DNA of 64,000 nt from Lachnospiraceae bacterium (GCA_021202075.1 JAJQDT010000138.1:1-64000), one strand, 5' to 3'; counted from the stretch's first letter, positions 1 to 7,321 are shown. Translations and numbers: made by a program. The notes: generated from the sequence alone by a model not told the origin.

Positions 1-302
1 AGAAGCAGCTGATGACGATTGCGAGGGCGATGATCCAGAACAGCCCGATGCTGATCCTCGATGAGGCGACATCCAGTGTTGATACAAAGACTGAGATGAT
101 CACACAGCAGGCGATGGATAAACTGACCGACAAGCGCACCAGCTTTGTGATTGCACACCGTCTGTCTACAATCAAGAATGCTGACATTATCCTGGTGATG
201 CGAGACGGCGATATCGTCGAACAGGGCAGCCATGAGGAACTGCTGGCACAGAACGGGTTCTATGCGGAGCTGTATAACAGCCAGTTTGAACAGGCATCGT
301 AA
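1..302 (+). CDS. ABC transporter ATP-binding subunit, C-terminal end (partial)
   Basis: Only the last ~100 residues are present; the gene enters from the left edge. The fragment starts at the tail of the ABC signature (K-Q-L before MTIARAM), then shows Walker B ([12 protein letters not shown]) with the catalytic Glu, the D-loop, and the H-switch histidine in [10 protein letters not shown]. It ends in the usual [10 protein letters not shown] stretch. The ATSSVDT/AHRLSTI wording is typical of ABC exporters with fused membrane and ATPase domains (MsbA/MdlB type), so this is probably the nucleotide-binding end of a half-transporter; the membrane part lies outside the window. Substrate cannot be told. 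Confidence 0.93.
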   Translation, partial: KQLMTIARAMIQNSPMLILDEATSSVDTKTEMITQQAMDKLTDKRTSFVIAHRLSTIKNADIILVMRDGDIVEQGSHEELLAQNGFYAELYNSQFEQAS

Positions 303-314
303 AAGAGCAAACAG

Positions 315-355
315 TGGCGTTTAATAGGCATCTGGAAGGTGCCTGTTAAGCGCCA
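315..355 (+). terminator. long hairpin after the ABC gene
   Basis: A 16-bp stem (315-330 with 340-355, two G-U pairs) closes a 9-nt loop 12 bases after the ABC transporter stop codon. There is no T-run after it, so it is either a weak terminator or a 3'-end-stabilising hairpin between this gene and the thioesterase. Confidence 0.5.
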
Positions 356-381
356 AACGAATATTCTGGAGATGAAAGCGT

Positions 382-1182
382 ATGTATTCTTTTACAAGCC
401 GGATACGGTTCAGCGAAACGGACGAAACAGGACATCTGAGCCTGACCGGTCTGATTAATTATTTACAGGATTGCTGTCTGTTTCAGTCGGAATCACTGGG
501 AGTGGGGCCGGATTATTTAAAAGAGCATCACCATTTATGGCTTTTGTCCGGCTGGCAGATTGTGATTGACCGTTATCCTAAAATGTTCGAGGAAGTAACG
601 GTTGGAACGATTCCGTATGCTTTTTCCGGGTGTCTTGGATGGCGCAACGTTGTGATCCTGGATAAAGAGGGCTCATACATGGTCAGGGCAAATTGCCCAT
701 GGGTATACCTGAACACAGATACTGGAAGGCCGGATCATCCGGATGCACGGGAAATGGCCGTATATAATATACGGGAAACGCCCCCTCGCAAAAGCTCGGC
801 GGCAGAACGAGCCGGACAATTAAAAAACGCTGCGCGTTGGTCCGGCTCTGAAGAAAAAATTCCGATGGAATATGCCTCCCGGAAGATAAAACTGCCTGAG
901 AGTATGCAGGCAGGGAATCCTGTTCCGGTTGTGCAGGAACTTATTGATTCCAATCATCATGTGAACAATGCACGGTATGTAGAGATTGCTGCGGATATCA
1001 TACAGGAACAGCTGAAGCAGGAGAGTCGGCTGCTTGTGAAAGAAATTCGTGTGGAATATAAAAGACAAGCGAGACTTGGGGATAATCTGTATCCAAAAAC
1101 GGGCCAGAAAGATGGTTGGTATTACGTGTCTCTGGAAGATGCTGCCGACCTCGGATATGCTTCGGTCGCGCTGCGATTGTAG
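382..1182 (+). CDS. acyl-ACP thioesterase family protein
   Basis: A 266-residue protein of the bacterial acyl-ACP thioesterase (FatA/FatB-like) family. These are double-hotdog enzymes that hydrolyse acyl-ACP to free fatty acid. The first hotdog starts with the F-S-E-T-D-E-T-G-H segment; the second carries the HHVNNARY motif (about residues 192-199), matching the family's conserved Asn/His catalytic region. Length fits the bacterial family. ATG at 382 has GGAG ten bases upstream. It stands between a transporter end and a Cys-cluster gene, with no fatty-acid genes nearby, so the physiological acyl chain cannot be inferred. Confidence 0.85.
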   Translation: MYSFTSRIRFSETDETGHLSLTGLINYLQDCCLFQSESLGVGPDYLKEHHHLWLLSGWQIVIDRYPKMFEEVTVGTIPYAFSGCLGWRNVVILDKEGSYMVRANCPWVYLNTDTGRPDHPDAREMAVYNIRETPPRKSSAAERAGQLKNAARWSGSEEKIPMEYASRKIKLPESMQAGNPVPVVQELIDSNHHVNNARYVEIAADIIQEQLKQESRLLVKEIRVEYKRQARLGDNLYPKTGQKDGWYYVSLEDAADLGYASVALRL

Positions 1183-1277
1183 CGGACAGAGTTCTTGAAG
1201 TAGAGCATTTTGATCTTATCTTTGGAAGATAAAACTTCAAATGAGTTTAATTTTTCAATATATAGGGGGTATGTGAA

Positions 1278-1589
1278 GTGAAAATGCTATGTGATATTTT
1301 TAAGGCCTGGCTCAAATGGCGAAAGGACTGGGATTCTCTGTGTAATCGCTGTGGGAAGTGTTGTTATTCGCGATCAGCTTGGGCGAAAGGGAAAGTGGCT
1401 ATTCACTATGACAGCCCGTGTGAAAATCTGGACGAAGAAACGCATTTATGCAGAATCTATAAAGACCGGTTCCGCAAATGCAATCATTGCGGGAAAGTTA
1501 ATCTATTTGTGGCATTGTTCCATCCCACTCTGCCAAATGACTGCGCATACAGGCAGACATTTCGGCTGTGGGAAAATCGAAAAAGCTGA
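1278..1589 (+). CDS. YkgJ/YcgN-like cysteine-cluster protein
   Basis: A 103-residue protein with C-x2-C-x2-C-C near residues 22-29, then S-P-C-x-N-L-x(7)-C-x-I-Y and R-F-R-K-C. This spacing matches the YkgJ/UPF0260-type zinc- or iron-chelating Cys cluster family, whose biochemical role is poorly known. The GTG start at 1278 is supported by AGGGGG at 1264-1269. The last ~25 residues carry no further Cys pattern. No function can be assigned from the neighbours. Confidence 0.7.
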   Translation: MKMLCDIFKAWLKWRKDWDSLCNRCGKCCYSRSAWAKGKVAIHYDSPCENLDEETHLCRIYKDRFRKCNHCGKVNLFVALFHPTLPNDCAYRQTFRLWENRKS

Positions 1590-1636
1590 TGTTTTTGTGG
1601 AGGAAAACAAGGTAACGCTAAAAAAGGGCAGGGATT

Positions 1637-1744
1637 GTGAAATTTAAAAAAGAGAAAACCGGTTATTGCAGGAAAATATTTGTCAGGATGGCGGTAAATC
1701 TGCTGGCGTTGGTCTGCTGGCTGCGTTTTCGGAAACGGAGATGA
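1637..1744 (+). other. possible 35-residue basic/hydrophobic mini-ORF
   Basis: GTG start with AGGG six bases upstream; the product has a Lys-rich N-terminus and one hydrophobic stretch (MAVNLLALVCWL) followed by Arg residues, as in a very small membrane peptide. It may equally be a remnant of a decayed gene: the following bases up to 1827 have short hydrophobic stretches in more than one frame but no intact gene. Confidence 0.2.
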
Positions 1745-1827
1745 ATTCCGTAAGCTGATTACAGCAGCAGACCGCTGTTATTTCGGGGAGACTTTGGAAA
1801 CACCATATTACTCCTGTTTTTGCTCTG

Positions 1828-2292
1828 TTATGGTTGGTCTGGTTTTCCATTTTGCTGCATATCAGAAAGCAGACCCTTCAGTTCATTCAGCAGTGTTTCT
1901 AATGTTACTTGTTCCATGCTTGCTTTCATGGCGTCTACTGCGGAAAGCATATGAGGATATAGGATCTGATAGATATTTTTCCCGACAGGACAGTCGCTGT
2001 CCGTCTCGTGAATTTTGAAAATCTCATCGACATCGTTGGTCTCAACTGCCTGATAGATGTCCCACAGAGTAATATCTTCAGGCTCTTTGGCAAGGGATAC
2101 GCCGCCATTTTTTCCGGCAGCGGCATTCAGCAGACCGTTTTTAGAAAGATCAAGGAATATATTTCGGATTGAGACAGCATTCGTTCCGGTGCTTTCTGCA
2201 ATAAGGGAACTTGTTACGCGGCGCTTTGGGGACAAAACTGCAACATAGAGCAGCGAGTGGACCGCCGTCGGGAATCGTTTACTGACACGCAT
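1828..2292 (-). CDS. Rrf2-family transcriptional regulator
   Basis: A 154-residue winged-helix repressor-type protein. The N-terminus (MRVSKRFPTAVHSLLYVA) and the helix-turn-helix around TSSLIAESTGTNAVSIRNI are typical of Rrf2. The C-terminal half holds a single Cys (D-C-P-V-G) instead of the three-Cys set that binds an Fe-S cluster in IscR/NsrR, so it probably senses something other than through a classical cluster. Start chosen at 2292 because AGAAGG lies just upstream; an in-frame codon at 2316 gives eight more residues but has a poorer site. It is divergent from the nitroreductase at 2456, which is its likely target. Confidence 0.88.
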   Translation of the reverse strand: MRVSKRFPTAVHSLLYVAVLSPKRRVTSSLIAESTGTNAVSIRNIFLDLSKNGLLNAAAGKNGGVSLAKEPEDITLWDIYQAVETNDVDEIFKIHETDSDCPVGKNIYQILYPHMLSAVDAMKASMEQVTLETLLNELKGLLSDMQQNGKPDQP

Positions 2293-2367
2293 GGTATTAC
2301 CTTCTTCCTCAAACATATTTTTGAAGAGAAGTATAACAGAAAATTTCTAAAAAATCAATTGTAAGTC

Positions 2368-2416
2368 TTGACATTACTTTCATATAGTATTATAATGTAA
2401 AAGTAAAAATTACATT
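2368..2416 (+). promoter_or_regulatory. nitroreductase promoter with candidate Rrf2 operator
   Basis: TTGACA (2368-2373), 17-bp spacer, TATAAT (2391-2396): a perfect sigma-A promoter pointing at the nitroreductase. An inverted repeat AATGTAA-N9-TTACATT (2394-2416) overlaps the end of the -10 and the start site, where a repressor would block transcription. A second pair, TTACTTT (2374-2380) and AAAGTAA (2400-2406), flanks the -10. The divergent Rrf2 gene makes it the natural ligand; that part is inference. Confidence 0.75.
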
Positions 2417-2455
2417 AAATTGCAAAAAAACATATTTATTAAGGAGGCATTTGTT

Positions 2456-2986
2456 ATGCAGACATTAGAAGCTATCGCAAAGAGAAAATCAACGAGAGAT
2501 TTTGACCCGGATCAGGCAGTATCGGATGAACTGGTTGAGACTGTGGTAAAGGCAGGATGCCAGGCCCCGGTTGGCGGGAATGACCGTAAATCCCTTCATC
2601 TTACCGTATGCCGCAACAGGGAGGTCCTTAACGAGATCAACCAGTCCACCGCAGCGGCAATGAAAATGGAGCCCCGGGATTTCTTTTATGGAGCGCCTGT
2701 CGTGATTATTGTTTCTGCTTCGGAAAAGCAGATGGCACCGGGCATTGAATGTGCGAACGCTGCCTGCGTGATCGAAAATATGCTGCTTGCGGCGACGGAT
2801 GCCGGACTGGATAATATTTATCTCTGGGGTGGTGTGCAGGCACTGGCGAAGAATGCGGCTATGTGCGCAAAAATGGGAATACCGGAAGGATTTAAGCCTG
2901 TTTCGGCTGCAGCCATCGGTTATAGCAAGAGCGGAAGTCCGCAGCCGAGGGAATTGTCCGTTTCACTTGAGTCGAATTATATCTGA
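2456..2986 (+). CDS. nitroreductase-family flavoprotein
   Basis: A 176-residue protein of the FMN-dependent nitroreductase superfamily (NAD(P)H-dependent reduction of nitro, quinone or similar electron acceptors). It starts LEAIAKRKSTRDFDP, the family's R-x-S-x-R-x-F/Y FMN phosphate-binding segment, and carries Q-A-P-V-G-G-N and a conserved C-terminal A-A-I-G-Y stretch. ATG 2456 is chosen over an upstream in-frame codon at 2420 because AAGGAGG sits at 2441-2447. Short length fits the compact single-domain members. Expression is probably controlled by the divergent Rrf2 regulator. Substrate unknown. Confidence 0.88.
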   Translation: MQTLEAIAKRKSTRDFDPDQAVSDELVETVVKAGCQAPVGGNDRKSLHLTVCRNREVLNEINQSTAAAMKMEPRDFFYGAPVVIIVSASEKQMAPGIECANAACVIENMLLAATDAGLDNIYLWGGVQALAKNAAMCAKMGIPEGFKPVSAAAIGYSKSGSPQPRELSVSLESNYI

Positions 2987-3027
2987 ACATAAACCACAGG
3001 AAACGTCATAAGTCGTTTTCCCTTGTG

Positions 3028-3065
3028 CCACCCATCAAAGAAAATATTTACCCTTTGATGGGTGG
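3028..3065 (+). terminator. hairpin downstream of nitroreductase gene
   Basis: A perfect 13-bp stem, CCACCCATCAAAG (3028-3040) with CTTTGATGGGTGG (3053-3065), closes a 12-nt loop 42 bases after the nitroreductase stop. The T content after it is modest, but the position and strength suggest transcription termination. Confidence 0.7.
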
Positions 3066-3077
3066 TTCGTGTTTGAT

Positions 3078-3163
3078 GCGCAGGGCCGGGCAAGGTGTTT
3101 TGCGGCTAAAGCCGCACCCGGCCCGCGCTGGCGAGTAGGAGCCGACAAGCCGCCTCCTACTCG
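3078..3163 (+). other. double-hairpin leader upstream of the sirtuin operon
   Basis: Two strong palindromes in series. The first pairs GGGCCGGG (3083-3090) with CCCGGCCC (3117-3124) and encloses a second hairpin, TGCGGC-TAAA-GCCGCA (3101-3116). The next pairs CGAGTAGGAG (3132-3141) with CTCCTACTCG (3154-3163). They lie 38 bases before the first sirtuin start. The layout resembles, but the sequence does not match, the family-1 leader repeats elsewhere in the window. Confidence 0.55.
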
Positions 3164-3201
3164 ATTTATTATACATTATCAATGGTGATGGAGGCAGATA
3201 A

Positions 3202-3924
3202 ATGAAGAGTGAATACAGTCAGTTGAAAGAATATATGGATCAGAGTAAGAAAACTGTTGCCGTCACTGGCGCGGGAATTTCCTATTTATATGGAATGCGC
3301 AGGCTGAAGCAGAGTGTCGGAATGATGAATGCAAGGCGGGTTTTTTCTGCTTCCTATGTACGCAAAAATCCAGAGAAATTTTATGAGATCATGAAAGACG
3401 CTTTTCTGGATGCTACATTTGTAAAAGGTCCCAGTGCCGTCCATAAACAACTCGCAGAACTGGAACGGCAGGGGAAACTCTATGGCATTGTAACCCAGAA
3501 CATGGACTGCCTGCATACGGTCGCCGGATCGAAAAATGTGGTGGAATTTCAGGGCAGCTTTGCGGATAATACATGCATTACATGCGGAAGCCGTTTCTTT
3601 GATTATCACGTATGGAATCAGGGGCATATGCCGTGCTGCGAAAAATGCGGTGGACCGCTGATGCCGACGAGCTTCTGTTCGGAATCCAGAGTTAATAATA
3701 GTGCATCGCAGAAAAGCATGCAAAAAGCCATAAACATGATAGCAGATGCAGATCTGGTCATTGTCATTGGGACGACTGGTTTCCGCAGTGAGGAATATTT
3801 AAGTCGTATGAAGACAGGAACAAAGCTTGTGCAGATCAATTTTTCGGAAACACAGTTTGACAGAATCGCAGACCTGAATATCCGGGCGGATGCGGCAGAG
3901 GCTCTGGGTGCAGTTTTGGAATAA
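3202..3924 (+). CDS. sirtuin-like protein, class M type (paralogue 1)
   Basis: A 240-residue Sir2-fold protein. T-G-A-G-I-S (residues 22-27) is the NAD pyrophosphate loop, and TQNMDCLHTVAG (98-109) is the NAD-ribose motif. A four-Cys zinc ribbon is visible (C125-x2-C128 and C146-x2-C149), and the VIVIGTTG motif follows. The residue normally occupied by the deacylase catalytic His (H-G-S-F) is Gln117 (F-Q-G-S-F). As I recall, class M sirtuins (SirTM), which transfer ADP-ribose to proteins, have Gln there. After G-A-G-I-S this copy has lost the glycine-rich AGGG found in copies 2 and 3. It is the first gene of a four-gene run. Confidence 0.8.
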   Translation: MKSEYSQLKEYMDQSKKTVAVTGAGISYLYGMRRLKQSVGMMNARRVFSASYVRKNPEKFYEIMKDAFLDATFVKGPSAVHKQLAELERQGKLYGIVTQNMDCLHTVAGSKNVVEFQGSFADNTCITCGSRFFDYHVWNQGHMPCCEKCGGPLMPTSFCSESRVNNSASQKSMQKAINMIADADLVIVIGTTGFRSEEYLSRMKTGTKLVQINFSETQFDRIADLNIRADAAEALGAVLE

Positions 3925-3948
3925 AAGAGAGTCAGGTTGGGGGTGTGT

Positions 3949-4683
3949 ATGATATTTTCAAAAGGAAATCCGAGTCAGGATAAGATAAGGCAGTTATCCG
4001 TTTATATTGACCAGAGCAGCAGCATTGTCGCGACGACTGGAGCGGGGATATCTGTTGCTGGCGGCGGAGTGACATACGGACAGATGCGTATGGCTAATCG
4101 GGGTACCGCAAGAAGGCATAGCTCCCAGGATGGGCACAATTCTTTTTTGCCCACCTATCTGGAGACGATGTTTTCCTATCAGCCAAGCTATGCGCACTAT
4201 GCTCTGGCGGAACTGGAAGCGGAAGGAAAAATTACCGGAATCATTACGACGAACGTGGACTGTATGCACACGATTGCCGGTTCAAAAAATGTTGCTGAGA
4301 TCCAGGGTAGCCTGCAGGTCAACTGCTGTTCCAAATGCGGCCGCTATTATGATGGGTATGAAATCTGGAAACAGGATGAATTGCCCATGTGTGAATCCTG
4401 TGGCGGGGAGATTCTCCCCTGGCCGCTTTACAGTCATATAGGCATATGGAATGCGGATGCCAGAAAAGCAAGGGACTGGATAGCAAAAGCAGATCTGATT
4501 CTTGTGATTGGAACACACGGTAACTATGGGGATGTTTACTGGGATTACCGGAAAAGGGGTGCTGTGATTGTCCAGATCAATCCCGGACATACCTACTTTG
4601 ACAGTATCGCGGATCTGAATATCCGGGAAGATTCCGATGAGGTCTTTCATAAGTTAATGGAAATGCGGGATAAAAAAGAATGA
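3949..4683 (+). CDS. sirtuin-like protein, class M type (paralogue 2)
   Basis: A 244-residue paralogue of its two neighbours. It has T-G-A-G-I-S-V-A-G-G-G (residues 30-40), T-T-N-V-D-C-M-H (N102, D104), and Gln119 in place of the catalytic His (I-Q-G-S-L). The zinc ribbon CSKCGRYYD / MCESCGG and the VIGTHGNYG NAD-binding segment are present. ATG 3949 is preferred over an in-frame TTG at 3937 because a G-rich site (AGGTTGGGGG) precedes it. It is 24 bases after copy 1 and 27 bases before copy 3, so the three are almost certainly one transcript. Expected activity is NAD-dependent ADP-ribosyl transfer or NAD cleavage; the target protein is unknown. Confidence 0.82.
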   Translation: MIFSKGNPSQDKIRQLSVYIDQSSSIVATTGAGISVAGGGVTYGQMRMANRGTARRHSSQDGHNSFLPTYLETMFSYQPSYAHYALAELEAEGKITGIITTNVDCMHTIAGSKNVAEIQGSLQVNCCSKCGRYYDGYEIWKQDELPMCESCGGEILPWPLYSHIGIWNADARKARDWIAKADLILVIGTHGNYGDVYWDYRKRGAVIVQINPGHTYFDSIADLNIREDSDEVFHKLMEMRDKKE

Positions 4684-4710
4684 ATGGACTCAGGAAGGTA
4701 GAGTGAATTT

Positions 4711-5460
4711 ATGAAATTTTCAAGCGGAAGCCGGAACGTGGATAAGATACAGAAGTTGGCGGACTATATTGACCAGAGCCACAGCATGGTAGCCATTACC
4801 GGGGCAGGTATCTCGCTTGCGGGCGGAGGTATCACATACAGCCAGCTTTCCAGAACGGTCCGATCGGGATCTGGCGGTTTTGGAAGTGATGAATTTCTTC
4901 GCTCTTATGTGAAAGCTATGCACAACTATAAGCCCAGCTTCAGCCACTACGCGCTGCGCGATCTGGAAGCAGCCGGAAAGCTGGCCGGGATTATAACCAC
5001 AAACGAGGATTGTATGCATACCATGGCTGGTTCTAAAAATGTGGCAGAAATCCAGGGTGGATTTCAGATTAACCGCTGTTCCAAATGCGGCCGCCACTAT
5101 GACGGCTATGAAATATGGAATCAGGAGGAACTGCCAAAGTGCGAATCCTGCGGAGGAAGCATTCTTCCCTGGGAGCTTTACAGCCATATCAGCCTTTGGG
5201 ATGAAGGCGTACAGAAAGCGCGGGAATGGATTTCCGGGGCAGACCTGATCCTTGTGATCGGGACGAACGGCTATTATGGAAGCGCGTACTGGGATTACCG
5301 GAGAAGAGACGCAGTCATTGTCCAGATTAATCCGGGACATACCGGTTTCGACAGTGTCGCAGCTCTGAATATCCGGGAAGCGTGTGATGATGTATTTCAC
5401 AAACTGATAGAAAGGTGGAGCGGAAATGGCAGAACAGGAAGCGACGAAGGAACAATCTGA
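4711..5460 (+). CDS. sirtuin-like protein, class M type (paralogue 3)
   Basis: A 249-residue paralogue, closest to copy 2 by eye. It carries T-G-A-G-I-S-L-A-G-G-G (residues 30-40), T-T-N-E-D-C-M-H (N98, D100) and I-Q-G-G-F with Gln115 at the usual His position. The zinc ribbon CSKCGRHYD / KCESCGG is intact. The acidic Glu99 next to the NAD-contacting Asn is unlike copies 1 and 2 (Met and Val). The last 35 bases overlap the start of the macrodomain gene, so translation of the two is probably coupled. RBS GGAAGG precedes ATG 4711. Confidence 0.82.
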   Translation: MKFSSGSRNVDKIQKLADYIDQSHSMVAITGAGISLAGGGITYSQLSRTVRSGSGGFGSDEFLRSYVKAMHNYKPSFSHYALRDLEAAGKLAGIITTNEDCMHTMAGSKNVAEIQGGFQINRCSKCGRHYDGYEIWNQEELPKCESCGGSILPWELYSHISLWDEGVQKAREWISGADLILVIGTNGYYGSAYWDYRRRDAVIVQINPGHTGFDSVAALNIREACDDVFHKLIERWSGNGRTGSDEGTI

Positions 5461-6463
5461 AGAGGAACGGTTAAAACAGATGGCGGCGCAAATGCGGGCT
5501 GCTGAATATAAAGGACTCACGGAAGAAGAAATACAGGAAAGAGAACAGCAGAAGGAAATGCGCAGAAAAAAGAATGTTGAGATTCTTAAGGATACGCTGT
5601 CCATTCTGGAAAAAGGCAGTTATGAAAAGGGCGGACAGCAAAGAAAACTGCAGTTTACCCCGTACCAGATGCGCGAAATACAGGTATTCCTGCCGGAAGA
5701 GATTGAGGAGATACGGAACAGTTCAGATGAATCCGGCTCTTTAGGAAAAAGCAAAGGCGGGCTGGCGCAAAATACATCCTGTACATTCAGCTGTGAAAAT
5801 ATGGACGCCCTTGTACTTGCACAGAGAAAATACCTTGAACTGAAAGAAGGGGGAGAAGCAGAGTGCAGGATTCTCGTCCTGAATCTGGCAAGCTCCACGC
5901 ACCCTGGCGGCCAGACAAGAAAAGGAGCCAGTGCGCAGGAGGAAGACCTTTGCCGCAGGACGTCCCTTTTGCTGTCTCTGGAAAGCGAGACGGCAAAGAG
6001 ATATTACGATTATAACAACGCGCGAAAGACGCGTATGGGTTCAGACGGCGTGATGATTTCTCCCTGTGTGGAAGTCCTTAAGAATGCCTCTGCTGAAATA
6101 CTTTCAGAACCATTCCCGATTTCCGTCATGAGCTGCGCGGCACCGATGATCCGCATGGGGCTGGAAGGAATGTCGCAGCAGGAATACGAAACGATGCTCT
6201 ATAATCGTATTCGGGGAATGCTGCTGGCAGCGGCATCGCAGGGATACCGTCAACTGATCCTGGGTGCTTTTGGATGCGGTGTGTTCGGAAATGATGCGGC
6301 TGTTGTGTCGGATTCGTTTTATCGGGCTATCACAAAGTTCTCTTATGCAGGGAAAGGGAGCGATCAGCTATTTGAATCGATTGATTTTGCTGTTCTCTGC
6401 CGTCCAGAGAAAGACTACAATTACCGGGAGTTCTGCAGATATTTCTCGCCCAGGCAGCTATAG
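5426..6463 (+). CDS. microbial PARG-type macrodomain protein (DUF2263/TIGR02452 family)
   Basis: A 345-residue protein. The first ~60 residues are charged helix (EEERLKQMAAQMRAAEYKG and on), as is usual in this family. The macrodomain core follows: L-V-L-N-L-A-S-S near residue 150, then H159-P-G-G with A-Q171-E172-E173-D-L-C-R-R-T, the Gln-Glu-Glu signature of poly(ADP-ribose) glycohydrolases. A glycine loop, LGAFGCGVFGN, lies near residue 280. The expected reaction is removal of ADP-ribose from proteins or other acceptors. RBS AAGGTGGAG is inside the third sirtuin gene. As the last gene of the sirtuin operon, it would reverse marks that the sirtuins set. Confidence 0.85.
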   Translation: MAEQEATKEQSEEERLKQMAAQMRAAEYKGLTEEEIQEREQQKEMRRKKNVEILKDTLSILEKGSYEKGGQQRKLQFTPYQMREIQVFLPEEIEEIRNSSDESGSLGKSKGGLAQNTSCTFSCENMDALVLAQRKYLELKEGGEAECRILVLNLASSTHPGGQTRKGASAQEEDLCRRTSLLLSLESETAKRYYDYNNARKTRMGSDGVMISPCVEVLKNASAEILSEPFPISVMSCAAPMIRMGLEGMSQQEYETMLYNRIRGMLLAAASQGYRQLILGAFGCGVFGNDAAVVSDSFYRAITKFSYAGKGSDQLFESIDFAVLCRPEKDYNYREFCRYFSPRQL

Positions 6464-6522
6464 CAAATGGCAAATAAATTTCCTGTATGTGGAAACAAAA
6501 AATCTAAAAAAAGTATAAATTA

Positions 6523-6564
6523 TTAGCAATCACTATTGACGAGTGCTAACAAATGTGCTATATT
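6523..6564 (+). promoter_or_regulatory. CIRCE operator with groESL promoter
   Basis: TTAGCAATC-N9-GAGTGCTAA (6523-6549) differs at one base from the CIRCE consensus bound by HrcA. It overlaps a sigma-A promoter, TTGACG (6536-6541), 17-bp spacer, TATATT (6559-6564). This explains heat-shock control of groESL, although the operator is about 480 bp from groES. Confidence 0.9.
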
Positions 6565-6570
6565 CCGTAT

Positions 6571-6916
6571 AACAAAAAACGAACGACACCTGAGTGAATC
6601 TATATATGCGAAACAATCATGCCATGAGCTCCTGCACAACGGTGCTGAGCGCCAGTGGCGTCTACACTTCGTTTCGGTCGGTTCTGGACGCGTGCCACTG
6701 GCACGCAGGACCGTTTAGCACCGACCGGAGCGGAAGCGGAGACCAGCGTTTTCATTGGCAGGAGCGACCTGCCCTCGCCGGGTTTTGCCCCCAATCTTCG
6801 ATTGTGGGGCGTGGGCATCCTCGCCCTTCGGGCGGGATATCCGCCGAGCATCGCGAGGAGGCGTTTCCATTATTTCGTTTCGCACGGAAGAACCCATGGG
6901 CGCCTGCACAAAAGTG
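6571..6916 (+). other. GC-rich structured leader between CIRCE promoter and groES
   Basis: About 345 bases with no credible gene but many pairings. CGGTGCT pairs with AGCACCG at the ends of one domain (near 6640 and 6719), enclosing GCCAGTGGC/GCCACTGGC. Further on is a hairpin, GGCATCCTCGCCC-TTC-GGGCGGGATATCC (about 6810-6842). A reverse-complement version of that last hairpin occurs inside repeat copy D at 51.9 kb. The whole stretch would be transcribed as the groES 5' leader. It may be several inserted repeats or a structured RNA. Confidence 0.45.
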
Positions 6917-7010
6917 AGAGCCGCGTACGCCATGGCGCGGTAGCGTTCTTGATTTTCTGTGAAAATCAGAAAATAGCCTGCATCCATACTTGCTATGCGG
7001 GTACGGACAG
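6917..7010 (+). repeat. family-1 modular hairpin repeat, copy A
   Basis: Three hairpins in the order I-II-III. Module I is AGCCGCG...GGCGCGG (6919-6940). Module II is TTCTTGATTTTC-TGT-GAAAATCAGAA (6946-6970). Module III is CATCCATACTTGC...GCGGGTACGGAC (6981-7008). The element ends 24 bases before the groES start, next to its AAGGAGG. Other copies lie near 16.9, 31.7 and 51.9 kb. Confidence 0.75.
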
Positions 7011-7033
7011 AGATTGAAGGAGGATTAGCACTT

Positions 7034-7321
7034 ATGAAGTTAGCACCATTAGCAGACAGAGTCGTGCTGAAGCAGCGCGAGGCAGAAGAAACTACAAAGT
7101 CAGGTATCATCCTGATGTCCGGGTCACAGGAAAAGCCGCAGGAAGCGGAGGTCATCGCAGTCGGGCCAGGCGGTCTTGTAGACGGCAAGGAAGTAAAAAT
7201 GACAGTAAAGCCGGGCGATACGGTTATCTATTCCAAATACTCTGGCACGGAGGTAAAGCTTGGTGAGGATGAATACATCATCGTAAAGCAGAGCGATATC
7301 CTTGCTCTGGTGGAAGACTAA
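7034..7321 (+). CDS. groES: co-chaperonin GroES
   Basis: A 95-residue Hsp10 that caps the GroEL cage during ATP-driven protein folding in the cytoplasm. It has the canonical start (MKLAPLADRVVLKQ), the mobile loop region (EETTKSGIILMSGSQEKPQ), GDTVIYSKYSGTEVK and the EDEYIIVKQSDILAL end. ATG 7034 is used because AAGGAGG lies at 7017-7023; upstream in-frame codons fall inside repeat copy A. It is the first gene of the groES-groEL operon under the CIRCE promoter at 6523, behind an unusually long leader. Confidence 0.97.
   Translation: MKLAPLADRVVLKQREAEETTKSGIILMSGSQEKPQEAEVIAVGPGGLVDGKEVKMTVKPGDTVIYSKYSGTEVKLGEDEYIIVKQSDILALVED

Noticed and set aside
3202-5460. The three sirtuin genes as an assembly artefact or very recent triplication
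   Set aside because: They differ clearly in sequence throughout, so they are old paralogues.
6655-7017. Open frames of 80-157 residues on both strands in the groES leader
   Set aside because: They cross GC-rich palindromes and repeat copy A, have no ribosome site or motif, and conflict with each other.
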